Shown piece after piece: positions 35,810-44,540 of a stretch of 64,000 bases of DNA. A program made the position numbers and the translations under genes. Position 1 is the stretch's first letter. Every line of letters begins with the position of its first letter. Origin of the DNA: Paludibacterium yongneupense DSM 18731 (GTDB taxonomy: Bacteria; Pseudomonadota; Gammaproteobacteria; Burkholderiales; Chromobacteriaceae); contig NZ_AUGZ01000008.1 in the NCBI RefSeq assembly GCF_000422925.1, positions 62,001 to 126,000 on the forward strand. Direction: 5' to 3'. Under the pieces are notes generated by a model, which made no database searches, was not told the origin of the DNA, and was given only the letters and a program-made list of their open reading frames with translations.

Positions 35810-38575
35810 ATGAAAACATTGTTATTGATTGACGGCTCTTCTTATCTTTACCGCGCCTTCCACGCGATGCCCGACTTGCGCTCGCCCCAGGGCTTGCCGA
35901 CCGGGGCCATTTACGGCGTCGCCAACATGCTGCGGCGCCTGGAAAAGGAAGTGGCTTTCGATTATAGCGCCTGCATTTTCGACGCAAAAGGCGGGACTTT
36001 CCGCGATGAAATGTATCCGGAATACAAGGCCAACCGACCGTCCATGCCCGATGAGCTGGCCAGCCAGATTACGGCGGTTCACGAGGTGGTGCAAGCGTCC
36101 GGCTGGCCCATGCTGGTGGTCGGCGGCGTCGAGGCCGACGATGTGATCGGCACGCTGGCCCGTCAGGGCGAGGCCGCCGGAATGCGGGTCGTCATTTCCA
36201 CCGGCGACAAGGACATCGCGCAACTGGTCACGCCCAATGTTTCGCTGGTCAATACCATGACCAACGAAAAGCTCGATGTCGACGGCGTGCGCGAGAAATT
36301 CGGTGTCCCGCCGGAAAGGATCATCGACTACCTGACGCTTGTCGGCGACAAGGTGGACAACGTCCCCGGCGTCGACAAGTGCGGCCCCAAGACTGCGCTG
36401 AAATGGCTGGAGGCGTATGGAACGCTGGCAGGCGTGATGGAGCATGCGGGCGAGATCAAGGGGGTCGTCGGCGAAAAACTGCGCGAAGCGCTCGCACATC
36501 TGCCGTTGTCGCGGCGACTGATCACGATCAAATGCGATGTCGACCTGGCCGCCGACATGCCGGCCGGGATGGAGTCCTTGCGGCACCGGCCGCGCGATAG
36601 CGAGCGGCTGGCCGAGCTGTTCGCCGGTTTCGGTTTCCGCAGCTGGCTGGCAGACGTCGCCATGCCGCTGCCTGGCGCCCAGGCGGCAGATGCGGCAGAT
36701 GCGGCAGATGCGGCAGATGATCTGTTTGCGCCTGCGGCCACCGCCGCGCCCCTCCCGGCGCCAGCCATCGAACGTCATTACCAGACCCTGCTCGACGATG
36801 ATGCCCTCACGGCCTGGATCGCCCGTCTGGATGCGGCCGACGAAGTCTCGCTCGATACCGAGACCACCAGCCTCGACCCGTTGTCGGCACGGCTGGTCGG
36901 CATCAGTTTTTCGGTGCGCCCGGGCGAGGCCGCCTATCTGCCGCTTGCGCATCGCGCGGCCGGCGCGCCGGAGCAGCTCGACCTGGAAAAGACACTCGCA
37001 CGGCTCAAGCCGTGGCTGGAGGACGCAAGCAAGAAAAAGCTCGGCCAGAACCTCAAGTACGATTGCCATGTCTTCGCCAACCATGGCATCGCTCTGGCCG
37101 GCATCCACGACGACACCATGCTGGCATCCTATGTGGTGGAAAGTCACCTTACGCACAATATGGATGATCTCGCGCAGCGCCATCTCGGCGAGAGCACCAT
37201 CCACTATGAAGACATTTGCGGCAAGGGTGCGCGCCAGATCGGATTCGACGAAGTCGATGTCGATACCGCAACGCGCTATGCAGCCGAGGATGCCGACATT
37301 ACCCTGCGTCTGAAACAGGCCCTGCAGCCCTTGCTCGAAGGGGGGCTGGAACGGGTCTATCGCGAGATCGAACTGCCGGTGGCCACGATTCTGTTCGCGA
37401 TGGAGAGGCGCGGAGTATTGATCGACCGTCAGCGCCTGGCCGAGCAGAGCCACCAGCTCGGCAGCCGCATGATAGAGCTCGAACAGACGGCTTACGCCCT
37501 GGCCGGGCAGCCCTTCAATCTGAATTCGCCCAAGCAGCTGCAGGAAATCCTGTTCGGCAAACTTGGCATCGATACGCGCGGCGTGCGCAAGACGCCATCC
37601 GGCGGCTTTTCCGTGGATGAAGAGGTGCTGGAAAAGCTGGCGCTGGACCACCCGCTGCCTAAGTGTCTGCTCGAGTATCGCGGCCTGGCCAAGCTCAAGT
37701 CGACCTATACCGACAAGCTGCCCTTGTTGATCAATCCATCGACCGGACGCGTGCATACGCACTATGCGCAGGCGGTCGCCGTCACCGGGCGGCTCGCGAG
37801 TTCCGACCCCAATCTGCAGAATATTCCGGTGCGTACCGCCGACGGACGCCGCGTGCGCGAAGCTTTCATCGCGCCGCCGGGGCATGTCATCGTCAGTGCC
37901 GACTATTCGCAGATCGAGCTGCGCATCATGGCGCATCTGTCCGGCGACAAGGGCTTGCGCGATGCTTTTGCGCGCGGCGACGATATCCACCGCGCCACCG
38001 CGGCCGAGGTCTTCGCGGTCGAACTCGACGCGGTCAGCTCCGAGCAGCGTCGTTACGCCAAGAGCATCAATTTCGGTCTGATCTACGGCATGAGCGCCTT
38101 CGGCCTCGCCAGCGCGCTGGAAATCGACCGCAGCACCGCCCAACAATTCATCGACCGCTACTTTGTCCGTTATCCGGATGTCGCCGAATACATGCGCACG
38201 ACACGCGAGTCGGCGCGCGAACTCGGCTATGTCGAAACCGCTTTCGGCCGCCGGCTGTACCTGCCGGACATCCGTGCGTCCAATCAGGGCAAGCGCACCG
38301 CCGCCGAACGGGCCGCAATCAATGCGCCGATGCAGGGTACGGCGGCCGACTTGATCAAGCTGGCGATGATCAAGGTGCAGAACTGGATCGACGGCGAAGG
38401 CCTCGGGGCGCGCCTGGTGATGCAGGTGCACGATGAACTGGTGCTGGAAGTCCCGCTGGCCGAAGTCGATCTCGTCAAGCAGCGATTGCCGCAGCTGATG
38501 GCTGCCGCCGCCGATCTGTCGGTACCGCTCTCGGCGGAAGTCGGCGTCGGAAGCAGTTGGGAATCGGCGCATTGA
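35810..38575 (+). CDS. polA: DNA polymerase I
   Basis: 921-aa repair and replication polymerase. The 5' nuclease is at residues 1-285 (FDAKGGTFRDEMYPEYKANR, GGVEADDVIGTLA, STGDKDIAQLV). The 3'-5' exonuclease is at about 320-510 with intact acidic residues (DTET at 349-352, GQNLKYDCHVF, YAAEDADITL), so proofreading should be active. The polymerase part is about 530-921: motif A Asp698 in DYSQIELR, the O-helix RRYAKSINFGLIYGMSAFGL, and motif C Asp875 in HDELVLEV. The linker between nuclease and exonuclease contains a perfect 9-bp tandem repeat (Ala-Ala-Asp units). The ATG lacks a clear Shine-Dalgarno and stands 13 bp from the LOG gene's divergent start. Confidence 0.97.
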   Translation: MKTLLLIDGSSYLYRAFHAMPDLRSPQGLPTGAIYGVANMLRRLEKEVAFDYSACIFDAKGGTFRDEMYPEYKANRPSMPDELASQITAVHEVVQASGWPMLVVGGVEADDVIGTLARQGEAAGMRVVISTGDKDIAQLVTPNVSLVNTMTNEKLDVDGVREKFGVPPERIIDYLTLVGDKVDNVPGVDKCGPKTALKWLEAYGTLAGVMEHAGEIKGVVGEKLREALAHLPLSRRLITIKCDVDLAADMPAGMESLRHRPRDSERLAELFAGFGFRSWLADVAMPLPGAQAADAADAADAADDLFAPAATAAPLPAPAIERHYQTLLDDDALTAWIARLDAADEVSLDTETTSLDPLSARLVGISFSVRPGEAAYLPLAHRAAGAPEQLDLEKTLARLKPWLEDASKKKLGQNLKYDCHVFANHGIALAGIHDDTMLASYVVESHLTHNMDDLAQRHLGESTIHYEDICGKGARQIGFDEVDVDTATRYAAEDADITLRLKQALQPLLEGGLERVYREIELPVATILFAMERRGVLIDRQRLAEQSHQLGSRMIELEQTAYALAGQPFNLNSPKQLQEILFGKLGIDTRGVRKTPSGGFSVDEEVLEKLALDHPLPKCLLEYRGLAKLKSTYTDKLPLLINPSTGRVHTHYAQAVAVTGRLASSDPNLQNIPVRTADGRRVREAFIAPPGHVIVSADYSQIELRIMAHLSGDKGLRDAFARGDDIHRATAAEVFAVELDAVSSEQRRYAKSINFGLIYGMSAFGLASALEIDRSTAQQFIDRYFVRYPDVAEYMRTTRESARELGYVETAFGRRLYLPDIRASNQGKRTAAERAAINAPMQGTAADLIKLAMIKVQNWIDGEGLGARLVMQVHDELVLEVPLAEVDLVKQRLPQLMAAAADLSVPLSAEVGVGSSWESAH
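36683..36718 (+). repeat. 9-bp tandem repeat in polA
   Basis: Four perfect copies of GCGGCAGAT, in frame, encoding Ala-Ala-Asp units at residues 292-303. It lies in the linker between the 5' nuclease and 3'-5' exonuclease domains. Perfect identity suggests recent slippage. Confidence 0.95.
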
Positions 38576-38628
38576 GCGTTGCTTGCGGGGCGCTGCTCCT
38601 TGATCGAATCGGAAATGACTAGCTGACC

Positions 38629-39708
38629 ATGAAATTCGGGACACTTCATAAACGCAGAAAAGCACTATTGAATTACGTAAAACGTTGTTGCGCGCGGCTG
38701 ATCCTGCCGCGCAAGCGGCCGGGCGAGTTCGACGCTGCCACGGTCCGCAAGATCGTGTTCTTGCGCGACAACAGGAAATTCGGCGACCTCATCGTTTCGA
38801 CGGCTTCGTTTCGCGAGGCCAAGCAGTACGGCATGGAGGTCAGTGTGATCGTGGGGGGGCAGGCATTTGCTTCCCTGCTCGAATTCAATCCGAGCATCGA
38901 CCATGTCTACTCGCACGGGCCCGAACTGTGGGAGTCGATCAGGCTGGGGTGGCGCTTGCGGCGCGAGCACTACGATCTGGCCGTCGATTTCCTCGATGCG
39001 CAACCGACTTTCAAACGCATCGTGCTGCTGCATCTGATGAATCCCCGTCATGCCCTGAGCTTCAACAAGAAGCCTGACCGGAGCTACGACGTGAGTCTGA
39101 CGGACGAGCACAGGCTCAACCGGCATGCGTCGCTGCGCAATGTCGATGTCCTTGCGCGGCTGGGGATCACCGCTTGTCCGTCGCCGCCGAACTACGATCT
39201 GCGTATCGACCCGGCGCGGGTGGCAGAGGCGCGGCGGTTTCTGGAATCGCTGCCGCACAAGCGGACGCTGTTGCTGAATCCGGCGGGCGAAGGGCCCTTG
39301 CGCAGCCTGAGCGCGAGCCAGATCGAAGCCATCGTCGCCAATGCCTGTCATCGCGGGGAAAAATTCAATGTGGTGCTGACCGGACGGCGCGAAGTCATCG
39401 ACGCGATCCCTGTCGCAGGGGCGAGCAAGTCGCCTTTTGTCGATTACGTCGGCGCGATTGCGCTCGCGCAGGTGTCGGATCTCATCGTCACGCCCGATAC
39501 TTCCATGGTTCATGTGGCAGCGGCATTCGGCAAGCCGGTCCTGGCCCTGTACCAGCCTGACAACGACGTCTGGTATGTCAACAGCAAGGTATGGGGGCCG
39601 AACAACCCCAAGGCGGTCCAACTGCTTTCGCGTGACGAGCGCGTCGCATCGATCGAAAACCCGCGCATCATCGAAGCCTTGAAACACCTGTCGGACACGT
39701 ACCTGTAG
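38629..39708 (+). CDS. Glycosyltransferase family 9 (heptosyltransferase-like)
   Basis: 359-aa GT-B fold transferase. The N-terminal half has VRKIVFLRDNRKFGDLIVSTASFREAKQYG, the usual GDxxxxTPxxRxLK-like opening of WaaC/WaaF/WaaQ. The C-terminal half has TLLLNPAGEGPLRSLSASQIEAIV, VVLTGRREV, VSDLIVTPDTSMVHVAAAFGKPVLALY (donor-binding block). Such enzymes add heptose or related sugars to the LPS core from ADP-heptose. It is an orphan copy: no other LPS gene is near. A basic N-terminus (HKRRKALLNYVKRCCARLILPRKR) may attach it to the membrane. No clear ribosome site is seen; the start is the first ATG after polA (53-bp gap). Confidence 0.87.
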   Translation: MKFGTLHKRRKALLNYVKRCCARLILPRKRPGEFDAATVRKIVFLRDNRKFGDLIVSTASFREAKQYGMEVSVIVGGQAFASLLEFNPSIDHVYSHGPELWESIRLGWRLRREHYDLAVDFLDAQPTFKRIVLLHLMNPRHALSFNKKPDRSYDVSLTDEHRLNRHASLRNVDVLARLGITACPSPPNYDLRIDPARVAEARRFLESLPHKRTLLLNPAGEGPLRSLSASQIEAIVANACHRGEKFNVVLTGRREVIDAIPVAGASKSPFVDYVGAIALAQVSDLIVTPDTSMVHVAAAFGKPVLALYQPDNDVWYVNSKVWGPNNPKAVQLLSRDERVASIENPRIIEALKHLSDTYL

Positions 39709-39710
39709 CG

Positions 39711-39741
39711 GACCGCCCGCGCCGTAGCGGGGCGGGCGGTC
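39711..39741. terminator. Hairpin between convergent GT9 and permease genes
   Basis: Perfect 10-bp stem GACCGCCCGC (39711-39720) / GCGGGCGGTC (39732-39741) with an 11-base loop, placed in the 38-bp gap between two stop codons. There is no T tract on either side, so it may act as a bidirectional pause or 3'-end stabiliser. Confidence 0.5.
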
Positions 39742-39746
39742 GCCGA

Positions 39747-41150
39747 TCAGGCGCGGGCGCCCGCGTTCGCGAGCAGCGCGCGACTGCGAGCGTAGCCGAA
39801 GTAAACCAGCAGGCCGATGCACAGCCAGATCAGGAAGCAGGTCCAGGTCAGGGAACCGAGCTGGGCCATCAGAAAGACACAGAACAGGATCGCGAGCGCC
39901 GGAATCCAGGGGACGCCCGGACAGAGGAACTTGCGTGGCAGATCCGGCTGTTGCTTGCGTAGCACGATGACGGCGATGGCGATCAGCGAGAAGGCGGCCA
40001 GTGTGCCGATATTGACCAGTTCCGCCAGCGTGCCCAGCGGTACCAGACCGCCGATCAGCGCAATCACGATGCCGATGATCCAGGTCGCACGGTACGGGGT
40101 CTGATACTTGGGATGCACTTCCGAGAACACCTTGGGTAACAAGCCGTCGCGCGACATGGCGAAGGTAATGCGGGTCTGGCCATAGGTCATCACCAGGATG
40201 ACCGTGGTCATTCCGAGGATCGCGCCGAGATTGACGATGCCGGCGACCCAGTCGAGTCCGGCCACCTCCAATGCTTTCGAGACAGGATGGTCGACGCCTG
40301 CATACTGGGCGAAGGGAACGATGCCGGTCATGATGGCGGACACGACGACATAGAGCACGGAGCAGATGGCGAGTGAGCCGATTACGCCACGCGGAATGTC
40401 GCGCCCGGGGTTTTTGACTTCTTCTGCGGCGCAGGTGACGGCATCGAAGCCGAGGAAGCTGAAGAACACGATCGCTGCGCCGTGGAACACGCCGCCCATG
40501 CCATAGGGTAGCAGCGGATGCCAGTTGGCGGGTTTTATATGCCAGACTCCGAGTGCGATGAACAGCAATACCACGGCGATTTTGACGGCGACGACAATAT
40601 TGTTGAAGCGCTTGGATTCGCGGATGCCGAACGCCAGCAAGGCGGTAATGGCCAGTGCGATCATGAACGCGGGCAGGTTAAACAGGGTGTGCATGCCGGG
40701 GCGTGCACCGTAAGCGGCAGTCAGTGCGTCGGGCAGCGTGACGCCGAAACCGGCAAGCAGATTCTGGAAGTAGCCCGACCAGCCGACGGAAACCGCCGAG
40801 GAGGCCAGCAGGTACTCCAGCATCAGATCCCAGCCTATGATCCAGGCGATCAGTTCGCCCAGCGTGGCGTAGGCGTAGGTGTAGACCGAACCCGAAACCG
40901 GCAGCATGGACGCGAATTCGGCATAGCACAGCGCGGCAAACCCGCAGGCGAAAGCGCCGATGACAAAGGACAGCATCAGTCCCGGGCCGGCGACCAGTGC
41001 ACCGGTGCCCGTCAGTACGAAAATACCGGTGCCGATGATGGCGCCGATGCCCAGCATGGTCAGGTCGAAAGCCCCCAGCTCTTTGCGTAGGCCAGATTTT
41101 TTGCTTGTTTCTAACATGCCATGCACATTTTTCTTGCGCATTAAACTCAT
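39747..41150 (-). CDS. APC-superfamily amino acid permease (cationic amino acid transporter type)
   Basis: 467-aa inner-membrane transporter with 12 predicted segments. The N-terminus GLRKELGAFDLTMLGIGAIIGTGIFVLTG carries the APC substrate motif GIGAIIGTGIF, followed by LCYAEFASMLPVSGSVYTYAY and FFSFLGFDAVTCAAEEVKNPGRDIPRG, both typical of the CAT/YhdG (TC 2.A.3.3) group. The substrate is probably an amino acid taken up with protons; which one is unclear. AGGA stands 8 bases before the ATG. A 17-bp palindrome lies in the leader. Confidence 0.9.
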   Translation of the reverse strand: MSLMRKKNVHGMLETSKKSGLRKELGAFDLTMLGIGAIIGTGIFVLTGTGALVAGPGLMLSFVIGAFACGFAALCYAEFASMLPVSGSVYTYAYATLGELIAWIIGWDLMLEYLLASSAVSVGWSGYFQNLLAGFGVTLPDALTAAYGARPGMHTLFNLPAFMIALAITALLAFGIRESKRFNNIVVAVKIAVVLLFIALGVWHIKPANWHPLLPYGMGGVFHGAAIVFFSFLGFDAVTCAAEEVKNPGRDIPRGVIGSLAICSVLYVVVSAIMTGIVPFAQYAGVDHPVSKALEVAGLDWVAGIVNLGAILGMTTVILVMTYGQTRITFAMSRDGLLPKVFSEVHPKYQTPYRATWIIGIVIALIGGLVPLGTLAELVNIGTLAAFSLIAIAVIVLRKQQPDLPRKFLCPGVPWIPALAILFCVFLMAQLGSLTWTCFLIWLCIGLLVYFGYARSRALLANAGARA

Positions 41151-41724
41151 TGTCTTTGTCCTGTTCCCACCGTTGTCAACGGTGTGTCTTTAGTCGATTC
41201 GCGCCATTTCCGACCCGCTCTACCCTTGTTTGCCCCCGTTCCGTTCTCTGCTGCGTACGGGCCTGTCCGGCGAGCGCAATCGCGCCGGCGCCGATACGTC
41301 CGCTGCGGCAAAGGGGGGCATCCAGGTACCGTTATGAATTTCGATAGAGTCGATCCGGAAGAAGCACGGGGTGCCGACGGCGCATCAGATGTGCGCTCGC
41401 GGTCGAAAACCGGGGCGACAAGGGTCGCTCCGATGGGAGTGGCACTGCCTTGATGCAAAGCAAATCATTGCCGGTTACTGCACGTTGCCACGGCCGATTA
41501 TTTGGTTATATCCACTGTTTATTTCTACTTTACATTGTGATTTAACTGGCATCTATCGTTTATATGGTTGAAATTTCTGTTTTTTACGGAAACTACCTTG
41601 AGTCGGGGGAAATTCCCCTGTCCTTTCAGCCTGCGGCGGCATGCGCGAGTCCGTTTTCCTGTTTTTCCGCCTTCCATGCCGTTCTATCGTGACGGGAAGT
41701 CGGTGCTCGAAAACGGAGGATGAA
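41151..41724. other. Noncoding region (574 bp) between permease and pilin operon
   Basis: Holds the 17-bp palindrome at 41168-41184, a stretch of ordinary GC content with no convincing gene (41200-41450), a distinctly AT-rich part (41490-41590) likely to carry the pilin promoter, and a small palindrome GGGGAAATTCCCC at 41606-41618. Confidence 0.6.
41168..41184. promoter_or_regulatory. 17-bp palindrome upstream of the amino-acid permease
   Basis: CACCGTTG-T-CAACGGTG, perfect 8-bp arms, 18 bp upstream of the permease ATG and just before its ribosome site. The position suits an operator or an mRNA leader hairpin. The regulator is unknown. Confidence 0.5.
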
Positions 41725-42246
41725 ATGCCGGCATTCAGCTTGGTGGAAGTGCTGGCCGTGCTGGCCATGGTCGCGCTGCTACTGGTGTCGGGGCTGCCTC
41801 CTCTGCTTGTGCAGTGGGATGGCGCACGGCTGGAAGCGACGCTGACCGGCCTTTCGGGCAGCATCCTGTTTGCGCGCGGCGAAGCCATGCGCTTGCGACA
41901 GATCGTTCAGGTCTGCGCCGCGAATATCAGTCGGCGCCGGGAGCTGGTCACCTGCCGTGAACGACCCGGTGGCGGAGGCTTCCACTGGAGCGGCGCCGTG
42001 GTGTACTTCAATGCCGACGGCGAAGACATGCATTACCACGGCGGTAGCGCGCTGAGGCTCAAGCTGTTCGACCCGGCGGTCACTGTCCTGTCCGATGTCT
42101 CCCCCTTGCGCCTCTACCCTGACGGCCATGTCGCCCGCAAGGCCCTGTTCATCCTTCATTCCCGCTATCGCTGCGCTTCGCTGAGCGTCGATGGCAACGG
42201 GCGAGCGACCGCATGCCGCGGGGAACGCTGCACTGGCTGCCGCTGA
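41725..42246 (+). CDS. fimT: Minor pilin FimT/GspH-like
   Basis: 173-aa type IV pilus minor pilin. Very short leader then hydrophobic helix: MPA|FSLVEVLAVLAMVALLLVSGLPPLL, with Glu5 of the mature protein present. The residue before the cleavage site is Ala rather than the usual Gly, which prepilin peptidase tolerates less well. The C-terminal part has paired Cys (RCASLS, CRGERCTGC). The ATG at 41725 is set by GGAGG 6 bases upstream; 28 upstream residues of open frame are excluded. First of five overlapping pilin genes. Confidence 0.87.
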   Translation: MPAFSLVEVLAVLAMVALLLVSGLPPLLVQWDGARLEATLTGLSGSILFARGEAMRLRQIVQVCAANISRRRELVTCRERPGGGGFHWSGAVVYFNADGEDMHYHGGSALRLKLFDPAVTVLSDVSPLRLYPDGHVARKALFILHSRYRCASLSVDGNGRATACRGERCTGCR

Positions 42247-42626
42247 TGTCGGCACGCGGCTTTCTGCTGCTGGAGGTGGCGTTGGCGGCCGGAGTGCTGG
42301 CGGTCGCCATCAGCGCCTTGCTGCAGTTGCAACTGCACAGCCGGCAGTGGGCGGACGAGGTCGCGCGGCGGGTGCGGATTTCCTTGTTTGCCGCCAGCCT
42401 GGCCGAAGCCTGGCTAGCGGGAGAAGGCGGTTCAGCCCGTCTGGCGCAGGCGCGACGGGAATTGCCCGCGCTTGCCGGGCATGACGTTGAGGCGAGCGTG
42501 CGGATCTGCCGTCCCGGGGCGGACGGCGAATGTCGCGATCAGGACGCAGGGCCGTACGCCATTGTGATCGACTGGCGCGAACACGGCGCGAAGCAGCAAC
42601 TGCGGTTACTGCTGGTTCCGCCATGA
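42246..42626 (+). CDS. pilV: Minor pilin PilV-like
   Basis: 126-aa prepilin with MSARG|FLLLEVALAAGVLAVAISALLQLQL, a canonical Gly|Phe cleavage site and Glu5. Mature protein has two Cys (VRICRPGADGECRDQ). The ATG overlaps the fimT stop (TGATG), implying translational coupling; an ATG at 42213 inside fimT would give an atypically long leader. Assembled into or priming the type IV pilus. Confidence 0.85.
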   Translation: MSARGFLLLEVALAAGVLAVAISALLQLQLHSRQWADEVARRVRISLFAASLAEAWLAGEGGSARLAQARRELPALAGHDVEASVRICRPGADGECRDQDAGPYAIVIDWREHGAKQQLRLLLVPP

Positions 42627-43321
42627 CGACGCGCGGCTTCACCGTTCTGGAGAGCATGCTCGCACTGAGTCTTGGCATGGTCGTGTTGTGGGCGGGGATA
42701 CGCGCGGATTCGATTTTCCGGGGGCCGCTCCGACGCGCCGGCGAGCAACTGCAACAAATGGAGGAGGCGCGTCGCGTCATGTGGCGTCTGGGCATCGAGC
42801 GCCGCAGCGCGGGCTTTGCCGGCTGCATGCGCTTGTCGCATGCCGGCTCGCCCGGCTTGGTCTGGCGTTATGGGGCAGGTGCTTACCGCGTGCGCTGGAC
42901 GCGTATCGAGGCCTACCGCCTCTCTGCCCTGCTGCTTGATGCCGGTGCCGATATCAAGCAGGGCGATCGGCTGCTGGTGTCGAGCTGCGGCAGGGTCGAT
43001 GCCCTGCGCGTCGGGCGGCATGTGCATCTGCAGCGGACGGCGGAGGGTCTGTTGCTGGAAATGGACCCGGGTTTCCGGCCCCCGCTGGGGGAGGGCGGGC
43101 ACCGGATTGCTTCGCTCGAGGTCAACCGCTTCGAGGCGCGTGCCTATCGTGTCGATTTCGCGCGGCATCAGCTGCGCGATGCACAGGGTGATGTCGTCCT
43201 GGAGCATGTTGCCGCCCTGAGCCTTGAGTCGCTCGCGCCGGGGCTCGAGCGTATCCGTCTGGTGCTGGAAGACGGCGCGGAGTTGAGCCTTGACCTGGCC
43301 TTGCCTGCACGCGCGTCCTGA
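42623..43321 (+). CDS. pilW: Minor pilin PilW-like
   Basis: 232-aa prepilin: MTTRG|FTVLESMLALSLGMVVLWAGI, then a long globular part, as in PilW/PilJ (pfam PilW). The ATG overlaps the pilV stop by 4 bp (ATGA). Two Cys (GFAGCMRLS, VSSCGRVD) may form a disulfide. In pseudomonads and neisseriae PilW-type minor pilins prime pilus assembly with PilV and PilX. Confidence 0.85.
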   Translation: MTTRGFTVLESMLALSLGMVVLWAGIRADSIFRGPLRRAGEQLQQMEEARRVMWRLGIERRSAGFAGCMRLSHAGSPGLVWRYGAGAYRVRWTRIEAYRLSALLLDAGADIKQGDRLLVSSCGRVDALRVGRHVHLQRTAEGLLLEMDPGFRPPLGEGGHRIASLEVNRFEARAYRVDFARHQLRDAQGDVVLEHVAALSLESLAPGLERIRLVLEDGAELSLDLALPARAS

Positions 43322-43889
43322 CGGCGGCGCCATTCTGGCCCTGCTGCTGGCCTTGCTGGCCATGATGACGCTGGCGACGCTGGCCACGGTCAGGACGACG
43401 CTCGAATTGCGTCGGCTTCAGTTCAATCAGGAGGGCGAAATGCGGCATTTTTATCTCGCAGCGAGCGCGCTGGCTCAGGCCGAGCGGCGGGTCAGTGAGC
43501 TGGACCGGCTGCTGCTCGAACTCCCGCTGGCGTCGCGCAGCCGCTGGTTCAGCCGTGAATGCACCTCGGAGCAGGCGCCCCCCGAGTGGCGCGACGGACT
43601 GTGCCTGGATGTGCGCGGAGGCGACGCATGGCCGCCTTGCCGGCATTCGGCCCGGGTGGCGTTGTTCCCGGGAGAGGCCGGCGACTGCCGCCGTCCGTCG
43701 TCGGCCTTTGGTCCCGACCCGTTGTTCCGTGTCGAGCTGGTCGATGCGGGGGGCGAGCGGGCGGACATCGCCCGCGTGTACCGTATCAGCGTACGCGTGC
43801 GTGACCGTTTCGGACAGATCACCCTGCAGAGTTACTGGCAGGTGGGAGCGGCGACGGGGGGACGTTCGGGATGGGCCGTGCTGCCATGA
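43290..43889 (+). CDS. pilX: Pilus assembly protein PilX-like (TTG start)
   Basis: 199-aa PilX-type protein. The N-terminus GGAILALLLALLAMMTLATLATVRTTLELRRL is the typical PilX helix (Gly-Gly then hydrophobic, no Glu5). Four or more Cys lie in the globular half. No ATG exists near the helix. TTG at 43290 is supported by GGAG 7 bases upstream and by overlap with pilW (32 bp). It overlaps the following pilE-like gene by 4 bp. It may bind the missing PilY1/PilC-type adhesin, if one is encoded elsewhere. Confidence 0.82.
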   Translation: MTWPCLHARPDGGAILALLLALLAMMTLATLATVRTTLELRRLQFNQEGEMRHFYLAASALAQAERRVSELDRLLLELPLASRSRWFSRECTSEQAPPEWRDGLCLDVRGGDAWPPCRHSARVALFPGEAGDCRRPSSAFGPDPLFRVELVDAGGERADIARVYRISVRVRDRFGQITLQSYWQVGAATGGRSGWAVLP

Positions 43890-44284
43890 GACGCATGGGA
43901 TTCTCGCTGCTGGAGGCGATGCTGGCCCTCTTGCTGCTGGCCCTGTTGCTCAGTCAGGCCTGGCCGTCCTATCGCCAGCCGCTGCGCCGCATCCGCCTGG
44001 CCGAAGCCCGCGTAGCCCTGATGGAAAACGCCAATTTCCTGGAAGACTGGTATCAGCGGCAGGGGCGCTACCAGGACGAAGCGCGCTGGCCACCGTTGCC
44101 GCATCCCGCGACACCGCATTACCGGCTCGAATTCGAAGCCAGGCCGCACGGGCACCCGCATGGCAAATACCGCTTGTACGCGCGTGCGCGCGACGGTGAC
44201 GCGACTTATCTGGTGCTCGACGAGTATGGCGCGCTTCGTCAGTGCGAACCGCACGACGGGCGCTTGCGTTGCGAAGGTTTCTGA
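43886..44284 (+). CDS. pilE: Type IV pilin-like protein PilE/ComP type
   Basis: 132-aa prepilin: MRRMG|FSLLEAMLALLLLALLLSQAWPSYRQPLRR, Glu5 present. The segment ARVALMENANFLEDWYQRQGRYQDEARWP is the PilE/ComP-like region that follows the helix, and a C-terminal Cys pair (RQCEPHDGRLRCEGF) forms the D-loop. It belongs to the minor PilE group found at the end of fimT-pilVWX clusters. The ATG overlaps the pilX stop (ATGA). A terminator follows 9 bp downstream. Confidence 0.87.
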   Translation: MRRMGFSLLEAMLALLLLALLLSQAWPSYRQPLRRIRLAEARVALMENANFLEDWYQRQGRYQDEARWPPLPHPATPHYRLEFEARPHGHPHGKYRLYARARDGDATYLVLDEYGALRQCEPHDGRLRCEGF

Positions 44285-44292
44285 GCGGCATG

Positions 44293-44334
44293 CGCTGCCC
44301 CGGACGCTGTCAATACGGACAGGGCAGCGTTTTT
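44293..44334 (+). terminator. Terminator of the minor-pilin operon
   Basis: CGCTGCCC (44293-44300) pairs with GGGCAGCG (44322-44329), with an inner TGTC/GACA stem, followed by TTTTT (44330-44334). Confidence 0.88.
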
Positions 44335-44540
44335 GTAAATCACCTACAACATTTGAGTAGTTGTTTTGATTTATTGATGACAAATTTCAATCGATTGAGC
44401 ATCGAATGCCGAGTGGCGGGATGGAAGGCGAGGCCGCGTGGTCCGGCGGTATTCTGTCCTGCCCGATTCGGCAGATCGTCGCCGGCGCCGCGGCGCGATT
44501 GTGCTGCGGATGGCGCCTGGGCCGCGAGAAAGGGGAAGCG

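Noticed and set aside
35822-38665. 947-codon open frame on the strand opposite polA
   Set aside because: It mirrors polA codon structure in GC-rich DNA. It has no domain sense, while polA is intact with all motifs.
41184-41453. 89-codon frame in the permease-pilin gap
   Set aside because: Arg/Pro/Ser-rich with no ribosome site or recognisable motif, and an equally long frame exists on the other strand.
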